Under the pieces are notes generated by a model, which saw only the letters and a list, made by a program, of their open reading frames with translations, made no database searches and was not told the origin of the DNA. Made by a program: the position numbers and the translations under genes. This document shows positions 1 through 11,946 of a DNA stretch of 64,000 bases, piece after piece. The first letter of the stretch is position 1. The number at the start of each line of letters is the position of its first letter. Location of the stretch: contig CAMATD010000002.1 in assembly GCA_945860785.1 (NCBI GenBank), positions 1 to 64,000 on the forward strand, written 5' to 3'. Source of the DNA: Variovorax sp. YR752 (lineage in GTDB: Bacteria > Pseudomonadota > Gammaproteobacteria > Burkholderiales > Burkholderiaceae_C).

Positions 1-156
1 ACTTTCCGCTATCGCTCTTTCCTCATGTCGAAGGACGCGCGGTTGCGCACAGTCGATGAAGAGCACGCGACGATCGCCGACCTGGTGATCAGACGCAAGG
101 CGGACGCGGCCTGTACTGCGCAGAAAGCGCATCTGCGCTCGCTGCTGGAACTCTAA
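1..156 (+). CDS. C-terminal end of a GntR/FCD-like regulator (partial, runs off the window)
   Basis: Frame 1 reads TFRYRSFLMSKDARLRTVDEEHATIADLVIRRKADAACTAQKAHLRSLLEL*, similar to an FCD-domain tail. Confidence 0.5.
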   Translation, partial: TFRYRSFLMSKDARLRTVDEEHATIADLVIRRKADAACTAQKAHLRSLLEL

Positions 157-453
157 GCCTTGGCTTGCTGGCCGTCACTGCAAATGGTCTACCGTGTCGA
201 TGGTGACTTGCGTGCAATCGGCTCCGTAGATCCTAGACCTCGGGACAGAAAATCGACCATCCCGATGAATTCCTCGACGCGCGCCAGAATCACTCGGCGC
301 GATTTGCCATCGAGCAGATGGCTATCCCGATAGATCCGCAGAATCTCTTCTTGATGGTGGAACATCACTTCGGAAACGGCGCGAACTGCTGACCGGACGC
401 GCTCAAGGGAACCTGGGGAGTTCGCGAGTGCCTTTTCGGCGAATGCCTGCACG

Positions 454-1431
454 TCACAACTCCAGGCTGGTGATGAAGTTCAGCAGCGCACGCACCTTTG
501 CCGGTGGATGAAGGCGCGAAGGATAGAAGACGTGCAATGGAAATTTCTCTTCCGACCAGTCCGAAAATAGCTGGACGAGCGCCCCGGTCCCCAGCAAAGG
601 CTCAGCGCCCAGCGACATGACCTGGGCAATGCCCACCCCTGCCACGCACGCGGCGTGCATGGAGCCGACCTCGTTCACGAGGACACGGCCCTTCGTGGCG
701 ACCCGAACGACCCTTCCGGCGCGATGAAACTCCCACGCGAACGGCCGGCCCGAAGCCGGGTCGCGGTACTGAATGCACTGGTGGCGCCCGTTCTTGAGCT
801 CACGCGGATGCTCGGGAACGCCGCAGCGCTCCAGGTAGGAAGGAGCGGCGACCGTCAGAATGCGCACTTCGAGCAACTTACGGGCAATCAAGCTGGAGTT
901 GACGGGTTCACCGAAGCGAACCGCCAGGTTGAACCCCTCTGCCACGAGATCGCCCATCTGGTCGCGCGTCAGCAGTTCGACTTCCACTTCCGGATGTTGC
1001 TCCAGGAATTCGCCGATCCGAGGCGCCAGGATCATTCGTGAGAAGAAGGGATCGGCATGGATTCGAAGCCGGCCACGCACCATCACGCGCGAGCCTGAAA
1101 TACTCGCCGCCGCGTCCTCAATGCTTGCGAGCAAGGGCGTGATTTCCTCGAACAGGCGCCGACCTTCATCCGTCAGCGAGATAGATCGCGTGGTGCGGTC
1201 CAGCAGGCGCACGCCGACCAGTTCTTCCAGCCGGGCAATCGCCCGGCTGACCCCCGATTGGGTCATGTCGAGCGCGTCGGCAGCGCCCACGAAGCTGCCT
1301 GCGTTGACGACAGCTGCAAGGACATTGACTCCCGTGGCGAAGCGAGCGTTGAAGGACATTGTCAGCGGTGAAAGTTTCTTGAAAGCACTTATTCTGGGAC
1401 GAAAGAATAAGGATCGAGCGTTGTGACTCAT
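454..1431 (-). CDS. LysR family transcriptional regulator
   Basis: N-terminal HTH (FVGAADALDMTQSGVSRAIARLEELVGVRLLDRTTRSISLTDEG) and a typical C-terminal effector domain. Confidence 0.9.
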   Translation of the reverse strand: MSHNARSLFFRPRISAFKKLSPLTMSFNARFATGVNVLAAVVNAGSFVGAADALDMTQSGVSRAIARLEELVGVRLLDRTTRSISLTDEGRRLFEEITPLLASIEDAAASISGSRVMVRGRLRIHADPFFSRMILAPRIGEFLEQHPEVEVELLTRDQMGDLVAEGFNLAVRFGEPVNSSLIARKLLEVRILTVAAPSYLERCGVPEHPRELKNGRHQCIQYRDPASGRPFAWEFHRAGRVVRVATKGRVLVNEVGSMHAACVAGVGIAQVMSLGAEPLLGTGALVQLFSDWSEEKFPLHVFYPSRLHPPAKVRALLNFITSLEL

Positions 1432-1532
1432 GCCCCACGGGCATTAGATTCATGACCGAAATGCAATTTCCTTCCGAAGCGCAATGAATCGGCATAGCTC
1501 CCCGCAATTCACCCGTATCGATGGTGCGTCGC

Positions 1533-2617
1533 TCAACGGCCCGGTCGCGACAACGGTTCGATGGCCAGCGACTGGCTCAGCGCGAGGAGTTGGTCAACAT
1601 GTCTCTCGGACAACGGCAAGCCTTGCTCAATGCGTTGTTGCTTTCGTTTGCCCCGTTCCTCGCCGGGAATCCGGATGCCCGGCGAACCCCCGCTGGGACG
1701 ACTGTGCCGGAAATCGCCCAGATGGCGCTCGATGGTTTCAAGGAAACCATCGATTGGAACGAATCGGGCAATGTCCATGGCAAGGACGAAGTGACCCACA
1801 TTCACGCCGAATCCGCCACCCGACGCAAAGTCCGCGAGATCCCTGCCGAAAGCCGCACCGTTCAGCGGTCCGGCCAGGAGGCCGATCATGAGTGACAGCC
1901 CCAGGCCCTTGTGAGCACCCGCGGGCACTAGCAGGCCCTCGTTGGCGCGCGACGCGTCCGTCAGGGGGCGCCGGTATGGCGGTCGACCATCCAGCCCACT
2001 GGCATGGGCGCCTGGATGAGCGCGGCGTTGCGGACAGCACCGAAAGATGCGGCGGACATGGCGATGTCAAGCAGCAAGGATTGGTCGCCAGGACGCGGAA
2101 TCGCAATGGCCAATGGATTAGTCCCAAGCAACGGCTCGCTGCCGCCGGCTGGTGCCATGTGATTGAGTCCGGCGACCGCGCCGTAGATGCCAATCAGGCC
2201 GCTGCGCGCAATTTGGGCGGCGTAGATTCCGCCTGCACCCGCATGGTTGGAACCGTTCACCCCCACCCACGCGATGCCGGACGCTTGCGCCATTCGGACA
2301 GCCGTTTTCGCGGCAAGATCCGCAGCCAGATGCCCCATGCCGTTGTCGGCACTGATGATGCACGTCGCCGGACCGGTCTCCTAGAGTTGCATGTGTGGTC
2401 GGGCATTGATGTGCCGCTTCCGGAGTGCATCGACATACTGCGGCAGCCGCGCAATTCCATGCGCGTCGGCTCCAGTGAGGTCGGCCTCGATCATCGACTC
2501 GGAGATCAACTCCGCGTCCTGACTGGGTACGTCGCAGGCCCGAAGCGCTGAGCTCACGAAACGCCGCGCATGCTCCGGCCGGATCAGAATGGAGTGCGAG
2601 GGTCGGTTCGTTGTCAT
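1533..2617 (-). pseudogene. Ldh family (malate/L-lactate dehydrogenase-like) oxidoreductase, interrupted by an in-frame TAG (2381-2383) and a frameshift near 1.93-1.96 kb
   Basis: Fragments MTTNRPSHSILIRPEHARRFVSSAL...HGIARLPQY / GMGHLAADLAAKTAVRMAQASGIAWVGVNGSNHAGAGGIYA / GAHKGLGLSLMIGLLAGPLNGAAFGRDL in consecutive order on the minus strand. Confidence 0.75.
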
Positions 2618-3801
2618 GAGGCAGCCTGCTTGAGCTCACGCATCGACTCCATGACCCAGTCTGCAATGGCATCGACCCCGATGGCAAGGTTGTCGATGCT
2701 GCAGTGCTCGGCGCCGCCTTCGCTGATCTTGTGGATGAGCAGTTCGCGCTTGGTGCTGTTGACGCAGTCGTCGTAGGCCTGGCGAGCTTGTTGCAACTTG
2801 ATCTGGCGATCGTTCTCGCCATGCGCAATGAGTATCGGGCATCGAATCCGATGGAGAATTCCCACCAAGGTCATCTTGTCGGCGACCTCAAGGAGCTCCT
2901 CCACCGAGCCCTTTCCGAAGACCCACATGGCATGGTTCCAGAAGTGAGGCACAGGCAAGCTCCTGTCGCGGCTCTCATAGCGGTACCGTTGAGTCGCACC
3001 CCAGTCGTAGTTGGCCCCCCATGCGACGCAGCATTTCAGGCGCTGTTCGAAGGCAGCGGCTCGGGGTGCGTGGTAACCGCCCAGCGAGAGGGCCATGATG
3101 CCGATCCGGTTCTTGTCGACGTCAGGCCTGCTCTCGAGATAGTCGACACAGGCAGCGGCAGGTACTTCCGCTTCCGGAAAGTTCTTGAGGCCGCGCAGGC
3201 GTATGGCTTCACCCACGCCCGGGTTGTCGACGAGCAATACAGAGACACCGCGTTGCCGCAAGGCAGGCCCCATACCGGCGAGCCACAGGATCTCCTTCGT
3301 GACGTCGAGGCCATCAAAATGGATCATGCAAGGCGCCGGTCCTTCTGCGTTGTCTTCCGCGGGAATGAAGAGCGCCGGCAAACTCGTGTCCTTGTAGGGG
3401 ACTTCTACCCATTCGACCGGCTCGCCTGCCAGACGCACGTAGTCCCGGAAGCTCTCGAGCATGCGGGTGAACGCACCGGCGCGCAGGGGGTTCGTCGGGC
3501 TCTGCATGCGCTCGGCCTGTAGGTAGTAGATGGCCGCCCGCCGAAATTTGCGGCTCGCGCTGAGGTGCCGGCCGCGCGACTCGTCTTCTCGAGCCAGTCT
3601 GACCAGGCGATCGCCAAGCCCATTCCAGGCGTCAAAGAATTGCTCTGCCGCATCGGGATCGGCCCGCCGCGACGCCTCCTTGACCGGACCGGAAACATCT
3701 TCGATTTCACCGATCTGGGCACCCATGCCCAAGGCAAGATTGACGGCCATGTTCCATGTGTAGTTGTCGCCGAAATATTCAAACATGAGGACTCCATTCA
3801 A
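2614..3801 (-). CDS. alpha/beta hydrolase (2,6-dihydropseudooxynicotine hydrolase-like / FrsA-like)
   Basis: 395 aa ORF with an ALSLGGYHAPRAAAF nucleophile elbow; 4-bp overlap with the Ldh start. Confidence 0.75.
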   Translation of the reverse strand: MNGVLMFEYFGDNYTWNMAVNLALGMGAQIGEIEDVSGPVKEASRRADPDAAEQFFDAWNGLGDRLVRLAREDESRGRHLSASRKFRRAAIYYLQAERMQSPTNPLRAGAFTRMLESFRDYVRLAGEPVEWVEVPYKDTSLPALFIPAEDNAEGPAPCMIHFDGLDVTKEILWLAGMGPALRQRGVSVLLVDNPGVGEAIRLRGLKNFPEAEVPAAACVDYLESRPDVDKNRIGIMALSLGGYHAPRAAAFEQRLKCCVAWGANYDWGATQRYRYESRDRSLPVPHFWNHAMWVFGKGSVEELLEVADKMTLVGILHRIRCPILIAHGENDRQIKLQQARQAYDDCVNSTKRELLIHKISEGGAEHCSIDNLAIGVDAIADWVMESMRELKQAAS

Positions 3802-3820
3802 TCAATTCATTGGCGGCCGC

Positions 3821-4802
3821 TCAATCGGCCGTCGCGCCTGTCGATGCGATCACCTTGCGCCATTGGATCGATTCCGCATTTGCGAAGCGCTGGTAGTCCG
3901 CCGGTGTGGTGGGCGCGAACTCGGCTCCGAGCGAACGCAACTTCTCCTGGATGTCTTTTGCGGCCATGGCTTGCGTGACTTGCGCGTTGATCTTTTCGAT
4001 GACCGGCGCTGGCGTCTTTGCCGGTGCGAAGAGACCGAACCAGATGGTCGGCGTGAATGCCGGATAGCCCGATTCGGCAATGGTGGGAACATTCGGAAGT
4101 GACGGCGAGCGGTGCTTTCCCGACACGGCAAGGGCCTTCAACTTTCCGGCTTGCACGAATGCATCGGCTTGGGACAAGGTATCGAATGTGAAAGCCACTT
4201 CGCCGGAAACGACGGCCTGAAGCGCAGGCGCCGCACCGCGATAGGGAATGTGAGCGACGTTGAGCCCTGCCATCGATTTCCAAAGTTCCATGGACAAGTG
4301 GTTGACGGACCCGTTGCCCGCTGAGGAATAGGAATACCTGCCTGGGTTCTTGCGCAGGAGTTCGACCAGGTCCTTCACGTCCTTCACCGGTAGTGAAGGA
4401 TTGACCACTAGGTAGAGAGGCATCGAGACAACGCCGATGACCGCAGCCAGATCCTTGTCCGTGTTCACTGTCGGCTTTCCATATAGGGCAGGCGCAACGT
4501 GGCTGCTGGTGGAGGCCATCAGGATGGGTGTGGCCGTCGGGATTCGCGCGGGCCACGAAGGTCGATGCAATCATTCCCGTGGCGCCGGTCTTGTTGTCGA
4601 CGATCACGGGTTGCGACCGAGCCTCGGACAACTTGCGGCTGAGCAGCCGCGCAAATATGTCGGATGGACCTCCCGCGGAGAACGGCACCACGATCTCCAT
4701 GGACTTGGATGGGAAGGTCTGCGCGACGGCCATGCCGCTGATGGCGCCCAAGCAGACGCCGAGCGCAAGAAGCAAAGTGGGGAGTCGGTAATTCATCGGC
4801 AT
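3821..4802 (-). pseudogene. Bug/TctC family tripartite tricarboxylate transporter substrate-binding protein, frameshifted near 4524
   Basis: Signal peptide plus QTFPSKSMEIVVPFSAGGPSDIFARLLSRKLSE; continues in another frame as ILMASTSSHVAPALYGKPTVNTDKDLAAV...NVPTIAESGYPAFTPTIWFGLFAPAKTP. Confidence 0.8.
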
Positions 4803-5247
4803 CGCGGTCTCCTGAGTAGATGTTTTGTTCATTGGTGATGGCTGGGAACTCGCCATGTCGAGGATTTTGAGCCTCAAGTAAGCAGATGGTCAATAAAACC
4901 AGCTGCGGGGATTTCCCTTGTTTGCATGACAGGATCGAATATCGAAAGGAAACTGATGTCGACCCGTTACTCAGGCGTCATTCGATTGCAAAGGGCAGGA
5001 GATGCAACGCGGAATGGCTACTCGATCGCCTTGCCCATGTCCTCGACGACCTTCTTCGCATCCCAAGAACCGTTCAGTGTCGCTCCGGCGTTTTCGCGGC
5101 GAGCGGCGGCTCGTACACGTGCACGCATTGCGCCGCGCCAACCGTCCAGACAACATCGAACCAGAAAGCGGCCAGGCTGGGGTACAGCCCTGCAAGGAAC
5201 ATCGACATATGATGGTCTCCTCTTTCGCAGCTAAGAGAGATAGCTGC

Positions 5248-7031
5248 TCAGCGTTCGCCGGGGATGATGGGCAGCAGCACGAAGTTGTCCTCATCCACAC
5301 CCAAGTAGATCGTGGTCGTGCCGCCGAAAATCGACACCGGACGGTCACGAGGATCGTCGTGCAGGAACGGGCCGCATCCGGTCAGGTCGTTCTTCATCGT
5401 CGACAGCCGGCTCCCGGTTCCACCCGGATGCACGTAGTCCTTGCCGCGCACGCTCAAGCCGATACGGTATCCGGCGGGCACGACGATGCAGGTGGGCCAG
5501 ATCTCGATGTCGAGCGCATATTTCTTGCCGGGTTCCAGCGGCTGGATCTCGTCGTGCGGATGCCAGGGGCGATGCGGCTTGCTGAGCGCAGGATCGAGCT
5601 TGCGATGTGACGCACGCAGCCAGCCTTGCGCGATGGGCGTGCGCGGGTCCAGGGCGCCAGCGAACGTGACCTCCTTCAGGTCGGGCGAGAACACCCGAAG
5701 AATCAGGAAGAAGTCGGCATCCGTCGTGCTGGATGAGATCTGGAGACGGGCTGCAATGGGGCCGGTGATTTCCGTTGCGGTTTCCATCGGCTCGGTCAGG
5801 AAGGTCAGGCCGTCGCCCAATGCCTTGAAGGAAACGGTGGACTCCACCGCGCAGGCCTTCCCGGAAAGGCGTTCGCCCGACTGCAGATGCATGCGCGTCC
5901 ACTACGTGCGCGGAATGGGCCAGTTGTCTTCACAACGCAGTTCGAAGCGTTCGCCGGGATGGCGAACCTGCAATTGCACCTTCGGCTGCTTGTCCCAGCC
6001 GTTGTCCTCACCCTTGAGGAAATGATCGAAGAAGCGGCGCTGGAGGTCTAGGCCGTAGTCCGTGTAGAACTGTGTCCAATGCTCCTGTCCGTGCACCTCG
6101 AGCCATTTCTGTTCCGACGCCGCATGCTCGAAACCTTCGAAGTTGCCACGAGGATGCAGCCCCTGCCCTCCCAATTGGACGCGGACAACATGGGTACCTT
6201 CACCTTGCTGAGGTCGACGCCCCGATCGCGGTGGTATTGGTCGTCCAAGTTGTGCTCGAACAGCTCGCGCCACATGTCAATGCGGTTGCTGCCGAGCTCT
6301 TCCTCGGACATCGTGACGTCGCCCGCGACCGCCGTGCCGTTGGCCCGGCTGCGCTTACCGCGCGCGCCCATGCCGTTCTGCACGGTGCGCAGTTGCATGT
6401 CGTACCAGTTCTGCGCGAAGGTGCAGTAGATGCCACCATGAAAAATATAGTCGCGATAGTGGTCGGCCATCGCTTCCCAGAGGCACAACGCTGCAAGGTG
6501 CTTGGGCTGATGCGCTGCGACCATCCACTGATTGATCGCGTAGTAGGCAATGCCGTTGAGGCCGACCTTACCGTTGGACCAATTCTGGACACCGGCCCAC
6601 TCGATGCAGGTCTTGTAGTCGAGCGTCTCGCGCGGCGAGCGCGGGTCGAGTCGGCCCGGCGAGCGGCCGGCACCTCGGCTGTCCACGCGAACACAGACAT
6701 AGCCATGAGGCACCCATTTCTCGGGGTCCACCACCTCCCAGTTGTGATACAGGCCCGAGCTCTCGGCGAGGATTTCCGGGTAGTCGGAGATCATCTTGTC
6801 CCACGCCGTCTTGTAGCCATCCTCGAAGTGAAGCTGCTTGCCGTAAGCGCCGTGCGACATGATGACCGGATACTGGCCGGCGGCAATGGGACGGAATACG
6901 TCGGCCATCAGCACCACGCCGTCATCCATCTCGACGGGCACATCCCAATCGATGCACATGCCATCCCGCTGCTCTGTCTTGCGTGGCTTCCCGAACGATG
7001 CAGCATCGCCTGGTGCGTTGCTCTTTGCCAT
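5248..7031 (-). pseudogene. CocE/NonD family hydrolase, copy 1; in-frame TAG at 5902-5904 and frameshift near 6170
   Basis: DVPVEMDDGVVLMADVFRPIAAGQYPVIMSHGAYGK...RVDSRGAGRSPG...; continues in a second frame (GNFEGFEHAASEQKWLEVHGQEHW) and after a stop (WTRMHLQSGERLSGKACAV). Confidence 0.8.
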
Positions 7032-7201
7032 GTCATGTCTCCTGTAGATCGTCGATTGACGGCGCTGGTCGCACCATCCATGGACTCCAATTTAGCATGC
7101 GCTCAATAAAGAGATGCACTCGGGCAAACCCGAATCCATCGAAGTGCGTGCAAGGGGGCTGGGGTTTGTGGGACCGCGCGAGCAAACCGCGGTCCGCCGC
7201 A

Positions 7202-7948
7202 TCAGTCGCGGTTCGCGGCAGGCTGCGACGCCGTGGAGGCGACGCGTGAAATGCCCGAAAGAAAGACATCGATCGCCGCATCCGCAATGGACTCGGGATC
7301 GTCGATGACCTGGTTGTAGATGAACCTGCGCACGCTGATGTAGAGAATCTGCCCCTGCAGCCCCCAAACCGCCGCCTTCTCGATCTCGGTGATTGGAACG
7401 TCCGCCGACGAGGGCAGGCCAAAGGAGTGGCGGACCTCGTCGCAGATCGGACCCACGATCCGGGTGCCGAGCACATTCAGGTAACGGTCGTTGATGTTGA
7501 CGCCGCGCAATCCCGCGAAAAAGAAGATGCGTACCCAGTCATAGGTAAATATCACTGACAGGTAGCTCTTGTAGAACTTGCGAAGTCTTGCTTCCAGAGG
7601 CTGGCTGCAGTCCTTGAGCCAGTCTTCCCACTCTGTGCGCCACCGGCCCAGATACACCTGCTGATAGACGCGTTCGACCAAGTCTTCCTTGGTGGGAAAG
7701 TAGTGAAAGAGCAGCGCGTTCGTGATGCCCAGTCGACTTGCGAGTTCTCGCGTCTGGCCCTCGAAGCCCACCTCCGCGAAGTAGGAAACGGCGCCTTCGA
7801 TGATGAGCATCTGCCTCTCGCTGGGCGGAAGTCGCTGCTGTGGCGCCTTGAGATCGGTCATCGTCGATGGCCGGGCGCGTTTGGTAGTGGCGGGGGCTGC
7901 GGCTTTCAATTTGTTGGGAGTCCTTGGCAACGTTGAATCGGGCGGCAA
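7202..7948 (-). CDS. TetR/AcrR family transcriptional regulator
   Basis: HTH GAVSYFAEVGFEGQTRELASRLGITNALLFHYFPTKEDLVERVYQ. Confidence 0.88.
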   Translation of the reverse strand: MPPDSTLPRTPNKLKAAAPATTKRARPSTMTDLKAPQQRLPPSERQMLIIEGAVSYFAEVGFEGQTRELASRLGITNALLFHYFPTKEDLVERVYQQVYLGRWRTEWEDWLKDCSQPLEARLRKFYKSYLSVIFTYDWVRIFFFAGLRGVNINDRYLNVLGTRIVGPICDEVRHSFGLPSSADVPITEIEKAAVWGLQGQILYISVRRFIYNQVIDDPESIADAAIDVFLSGISRVASTASQPAANRD

Positions 7949-8235
7949 CGCCCGTCTGCGGGCGATGCCGCCCCCGCTGAACTGTACTCAAAAACCCCCT
8001 TGACAGGGAGTTTCTCAGCAACTACAAATAATCATCTGCTTAATAGATGACAAGATGCTCAGCGTTCTGTTCGTTTTTATGGCTTCCTCCTTCGAGGGAA
8101 TATCGATCCAAGTTGGTCCCTCGGCGAGAGACGTGATTCCGGAGCAATAGATGAGCAAAAAATCATTAACGAAACGGCAGGCCACTTTTTTTTCAACAAC
8201 TTGCCGGATGAAGTTCCGGCCCAGTGGAGACAGAA

Positions 8236-9255
8236 ATGACACGACGATACGACACAGACAAGTTCACCATGGCGCACCTGCGCGAAGTGGCCGAGCGGTG
8301 CAGCAATTGGGGCAAATGGGGCCCTGACGACGAGTGCGGCACCCTCAATTACGTGACGCCCGCCGAGGTCACCGCCGCCGCGGCGGCGGTGCGCCAAGGC
8401 AAGGTGTTTTCTCTTGGCCTGAACTTCGACCGCAACGGTCCGCAAAAGGGCTTTTGGGGAAACCGCTTCAACCCGATCCACACCATGCTTGCGACCGGCA
8501 CCGACGCGGTCGCGGGAAACCAGGACGCCGGCGGCTTGCGCTACGCCGACGACGCGGTGTCGATGCCGCTGCAGTGTGGAACGCAATGGGATGCCCTCGG
8601 ACACATCTTCTTCGACGACAAGATGTGGAACGGCTACAACGTCCGTCTTGTGGACTCGGACGGTGCCCACAAGAACAGCATCGACAAGGTCAAGGACAAG
8701 ATGGTGGGACGCGGCGTCCTGCTTGACGTCGCGCGCTTTCACGGTGTCGAGTCCCTTGCGGATGGCGACGCCGTGACGATCAAGGATCTGGAAGACACAG
8801 CACGCCATCAGGACGTGGAAGTACGCCGTGGTGACTTTCTCATCGTCCGGACGGGTCACATGGAACGCTGCCTGGCGAGCGGTGAATGGGGCGGGTACGC
8901 CGGCGGCGAAGCGCCCGGCCTGTCCTTCGAGACGGCGGAATGGATCCATAAGCAGCAGATTGCGGCCATCTGCACCGATACCTGGGGCTGTGAAGTCCGC
9001 CCCAACGAAACAGACGACTGCACGCAGCCCTGGCACTGGGTTGTGATTCCGAAGATCGGCATCTCGATGGGAGAGATCTTCTTTCTCAAGGACCTGGCGG
9101 AGGATTGCGCGAGCGACAAGGTCTATGAGTTCATGTTCACTGCCCCGCCGTTGCCGATCACCAGGGCGGTCCGGCTCGCCCATCAATCCGATGGCCATCA
9201 AATAAGCGCTGCACGCGCCGGCGACACATTCCAAGGCGACGTGAGCGCCATTTGA
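8236..9255 (+). CDS. cyclase family protein (kynurenine formamidase-like)
   Basis: WGKWGPDDECGTLNYVTPAEV...; GTQWDALGHIFFDDKMWNGY; GDFLIVRTGHMERCLASGEW. Confidence 0.85.
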   Translation: MTRRYDTDKFTMAHLREVAERCSNWGKWGPDDECGTLNYVTPAEVTAAAAAVRQGKVFSLGLNFDRNGPQKGFWGNRFNPIHTMLATGTDAVAGNQDAGGLRYADDAVSMPLQCGTQWDALGHIFFDDKMWNGYNVRLVDSDGAHKNSIDKVKDKMVGRGVLLDVARFHGVESLADGDAVTIKDLEDTARHQDVEVRRGDFLIVRTGHMERCLASGEWGGYAGGEAPGLSFETAEWIHKQQIAAICTDTWGCEVRPNETDDCTQPWHWVVIPKIGISMGEIFFLKDLAEDCASDKVYEFMFTAPPLPITRAVRLAHQSDGHQISAARAGDTFQGDVSAI

Positions 9256-9302
9256 TTGGCGCTCACGGCTCAACCTATCAACAAAAATACCGGAGACAAC
9301 AA

Positions 9303-10600
9303 GTGGCTGAAAATATCATTCAGATGTATGACAGGTCGAAGGTCGGAAAGACCTTCTGGGGATCATTCGGTCTGTTCTGCGCAGGTTATGCGCTCGACTT
9401 CTTCGATTTCTACATCGTCGGATTCCTGCTGGCCGTTCTGGGCCCGCTGTGGCATCTGACGTACATGCAATCCGCGATCATCCTGCTGAGCGCGGGGGTC
9501 GGCTCGATTGCAGGCGCGCTGGCGTTCGGCTACCTGGCGGACGCTTTCGGCCGCAAGCCGATGGTGATCGCCGGAACGATGGTGTGCGCCATCGGCTCGG
9601 CCGCCATCGCCGCGATTCCGGATGGTGCCTGGGAGTACTTCGCCGTCTTGCGATTCATCGTCGGCATTGGCTTGGGCGGCGCCGCCACCTGCATGACGGT
9701 GTTGATCGTGGAGTCGACACCGACACCGCTGCGCCGGCATCTGGGCGGCATGCCCATCGTCGCGGCGTCAGTGGGCTCGCTGATTGCGGCGTTGTCTTCC
9801 GCCGCGCTGCTGGCCAGCTTCGGATGGCGAGGCGTGGCCCTGCTGGGACTGGCGCCTGCGATCGTGGGCCTCCTGATGTGGCTGATTCTTCCTGAATCGG
9901 TGTCATGGCTCCTTTCTCGCGGAAAGATCGCGGCCGCACGCGAGTCGGTGGCACGGTTGCTGAACACTCCGCTCGATTCCGTTCCCCATTCGACTCCGCC
10001 CGTGTCGGTCAACAACAAGCCGAACTTCTCGGAGGTCTACAAGAACAAGTCGCGCTTCTGGTTCGTCATGCTGACGTGGACAGCATTCAGCACCGCGGGC
10101 TATGGTGTCTACCCGTGGTGATCGACAGGAAGAAGCTCGGCGTCATCTATGGCCTGGGGATCGCCGTGACGCTGGGATGCGCCGGTCTCTACTCGACCCA
10201 ACTGCTCGCCGGCGGCTTTCCGGTCTTCGTGATCGCCATTGCGGCGGGCGCCATCTTCTTCGACGGAGGTTGGTGCGCCATCAGTCCATATACGGCCGAG
10301 ATCTTCCCTGTTCGCCTCGCAGCCCGGGGAATCGGCGTGGGGAATGCCGCGAACGGCATCGGCAAGATCCTGGGCCCGCTGTGCCTGACGGTCATTGCGG
10401 GCGCCAGCAACTTCGTCACGCCCAAGGCGACTTCTGAAGCGGTGTTTCCCGCGTTCATGTTCCTCGCTGGCTGCGGTCTCTTCGTGGGCTTGAGCTTCCT
10501 GCTCTGGGCGCCCAAGCCACCGACAAAGGGCCTGGTGCTGGATGAGGAAGACGAGCCTCCCGCAAGCACCGCAGCAGGCAATGTCAGGCTGCAAGGTTGA
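9303..10600 (+). pseudogene. MFS transporter (AAHS/sugar-porter type), frameshifted near 10110
   Basis: N-terminal part ALDFFDFYIVGFLLAVLGPLWHLTYMQSAIILLSAGVGSIAGALAFGYLADAFGRKP; C-terminal part continues in another frame from LPVVIDRKKLGVIYGLGIAVTLGCAG. Confidence 0.8.
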
Positions 10601-10700
10601 CTGGAAGAGATCGATGTCAGACCTGCGCGACTCTGGAGCCCGCCGTGATGTCTCCCTGAGATGGCCCGACGCGGCGGATCGCCTGGAAGCCAGAAATCAG

Positions 10701-11910
10701 CTAGAAGCGGTGTCCCCGAAATCGCCACAGGATGCCGGCGCCCAGCGCCAGCGCCACGCCTGCAAGAGTGACGGCGCGGTCCCCGCCAAGCGCCAGCAGC
10801 GTCATGGCGGCGGCGGACCCGCATGCCCCGCCAACGATGAAGGTCGCGACGTAAAGGCTGTTGAGGCGGCTTGCGGTTTGCACCGAAATCGAAAGGACGG
10901 CGCGCTGGGAGATCACGTGGCTTCCTTGAACGCCTGCGCCAATGGCCACCCCGGCCAGCGCCCAGACCGCAATGCCGTGCGCGCCGCAGATCGCGGCCAT
11001 GGCAAACGCGGTCCCCACCGCCGCGATGCACACCGCGCTCGCACGACGGCCGAGGCCGCGGTCGGCCGCCCTGCCCGCCAGCGGCGCCGCGAAAGCAGCG
11101 CCCGCCCCGACGGCGCCGAACGCAGCCAGTGCGGACGGACCGAGATCGAACCTGTGCGCCAGGGTGGAAGGCACGGCCGTCCAGAACAAACTGAATGCCC
11201 CGAAGAGAAATGCCTGCATCGAGGCTCGGTAGCGCAACTCCGGTTCCGAGCAGACCAGCATGTGCAACGAACGAAGCAGCTCGACATACCTGCGCGGCGA
11301 TGCGGGCTGGTGGACCGGCAATGAAAACCTCAGCAGCAGCGCGAGCGTCGCGACAACCACGGCATCGCCGCCGAAGATGGCACGCCATCCCCAGTGCGCG
11401 TGGATGAGGATGGCTATCGGCCATGCCAGCAGCATGCCGGTCAGCAGCCCGCTGGTTACCACGCCGATCGCCCGGCCCCGATGTTCCGCCGCGGCCGTGA
11501 TGGCCGCCACCGATACCAACATCTGGACGGCCGTTGCCGCGACGCCGATGCCAAAACACGCCACGAGGAAGACACCGCCTTGCCGGCTCAACGCGGCCAC
11601 GCCTAGTGCAACTGCCGATGCGGCCAACGTGCGAACCAGCAGGCTTCGCGCCTCCATGCGGTCACCCAGCGGTGCAACGAGAAGCAATCCGGCGACGTAG
11701 CCCAGTTGCCCTAAGGTGACGATCAACCCGAAGGCCCACGATCTCAGTTGCAGATCCTGGCCGATCAATCGCGCCAGAGGCTGCGCGAAGTAACCGCCTG
11801 CGGCGACCAGCGTGCAGGACCCCGCAAGCAAGGCGGGTCATCACGTGGGCACTTGCTGCCGCGACGGGCTGCCGGGAAGCCTCGGCGTGAGAAAGCAACA
11901 ACCTCGACAT
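10701..11910 (-). pseudogene. MFS transporter; probable frameshift close to the N-terminus (about 11815)
   Basis: 376 aa MFS ORF (PLGDRMEARSLLVRTLAASAVALGVAAL...); the natural N-terminus MSRLLLSHAEASRQPVAAASAHVMTRLACGVL lies in another frame. Confidence 0.7.
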
Positions 11911-11946
11911 ACTTTCTCGCCTTCCTTTGATGCAATCCTGCGGCAC

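Noticed and set aside
189-452. 87-aa ORF resembling a TetR-like C-terminal helix region
   Set aside because: Too short, with no DNA-binding domain and weak resemblance; may be a fragment but not supportable as a gene.
4895-5230. Short ORFs between the Bug SBP and CocE copy 1
   Set aside because: Fragments such as MSMFLAGLYPSLAAFWFDVVWTVGAAQCVHVYEPPLAAKTPERH were not recognisable and may be a degraded gene; no call made.
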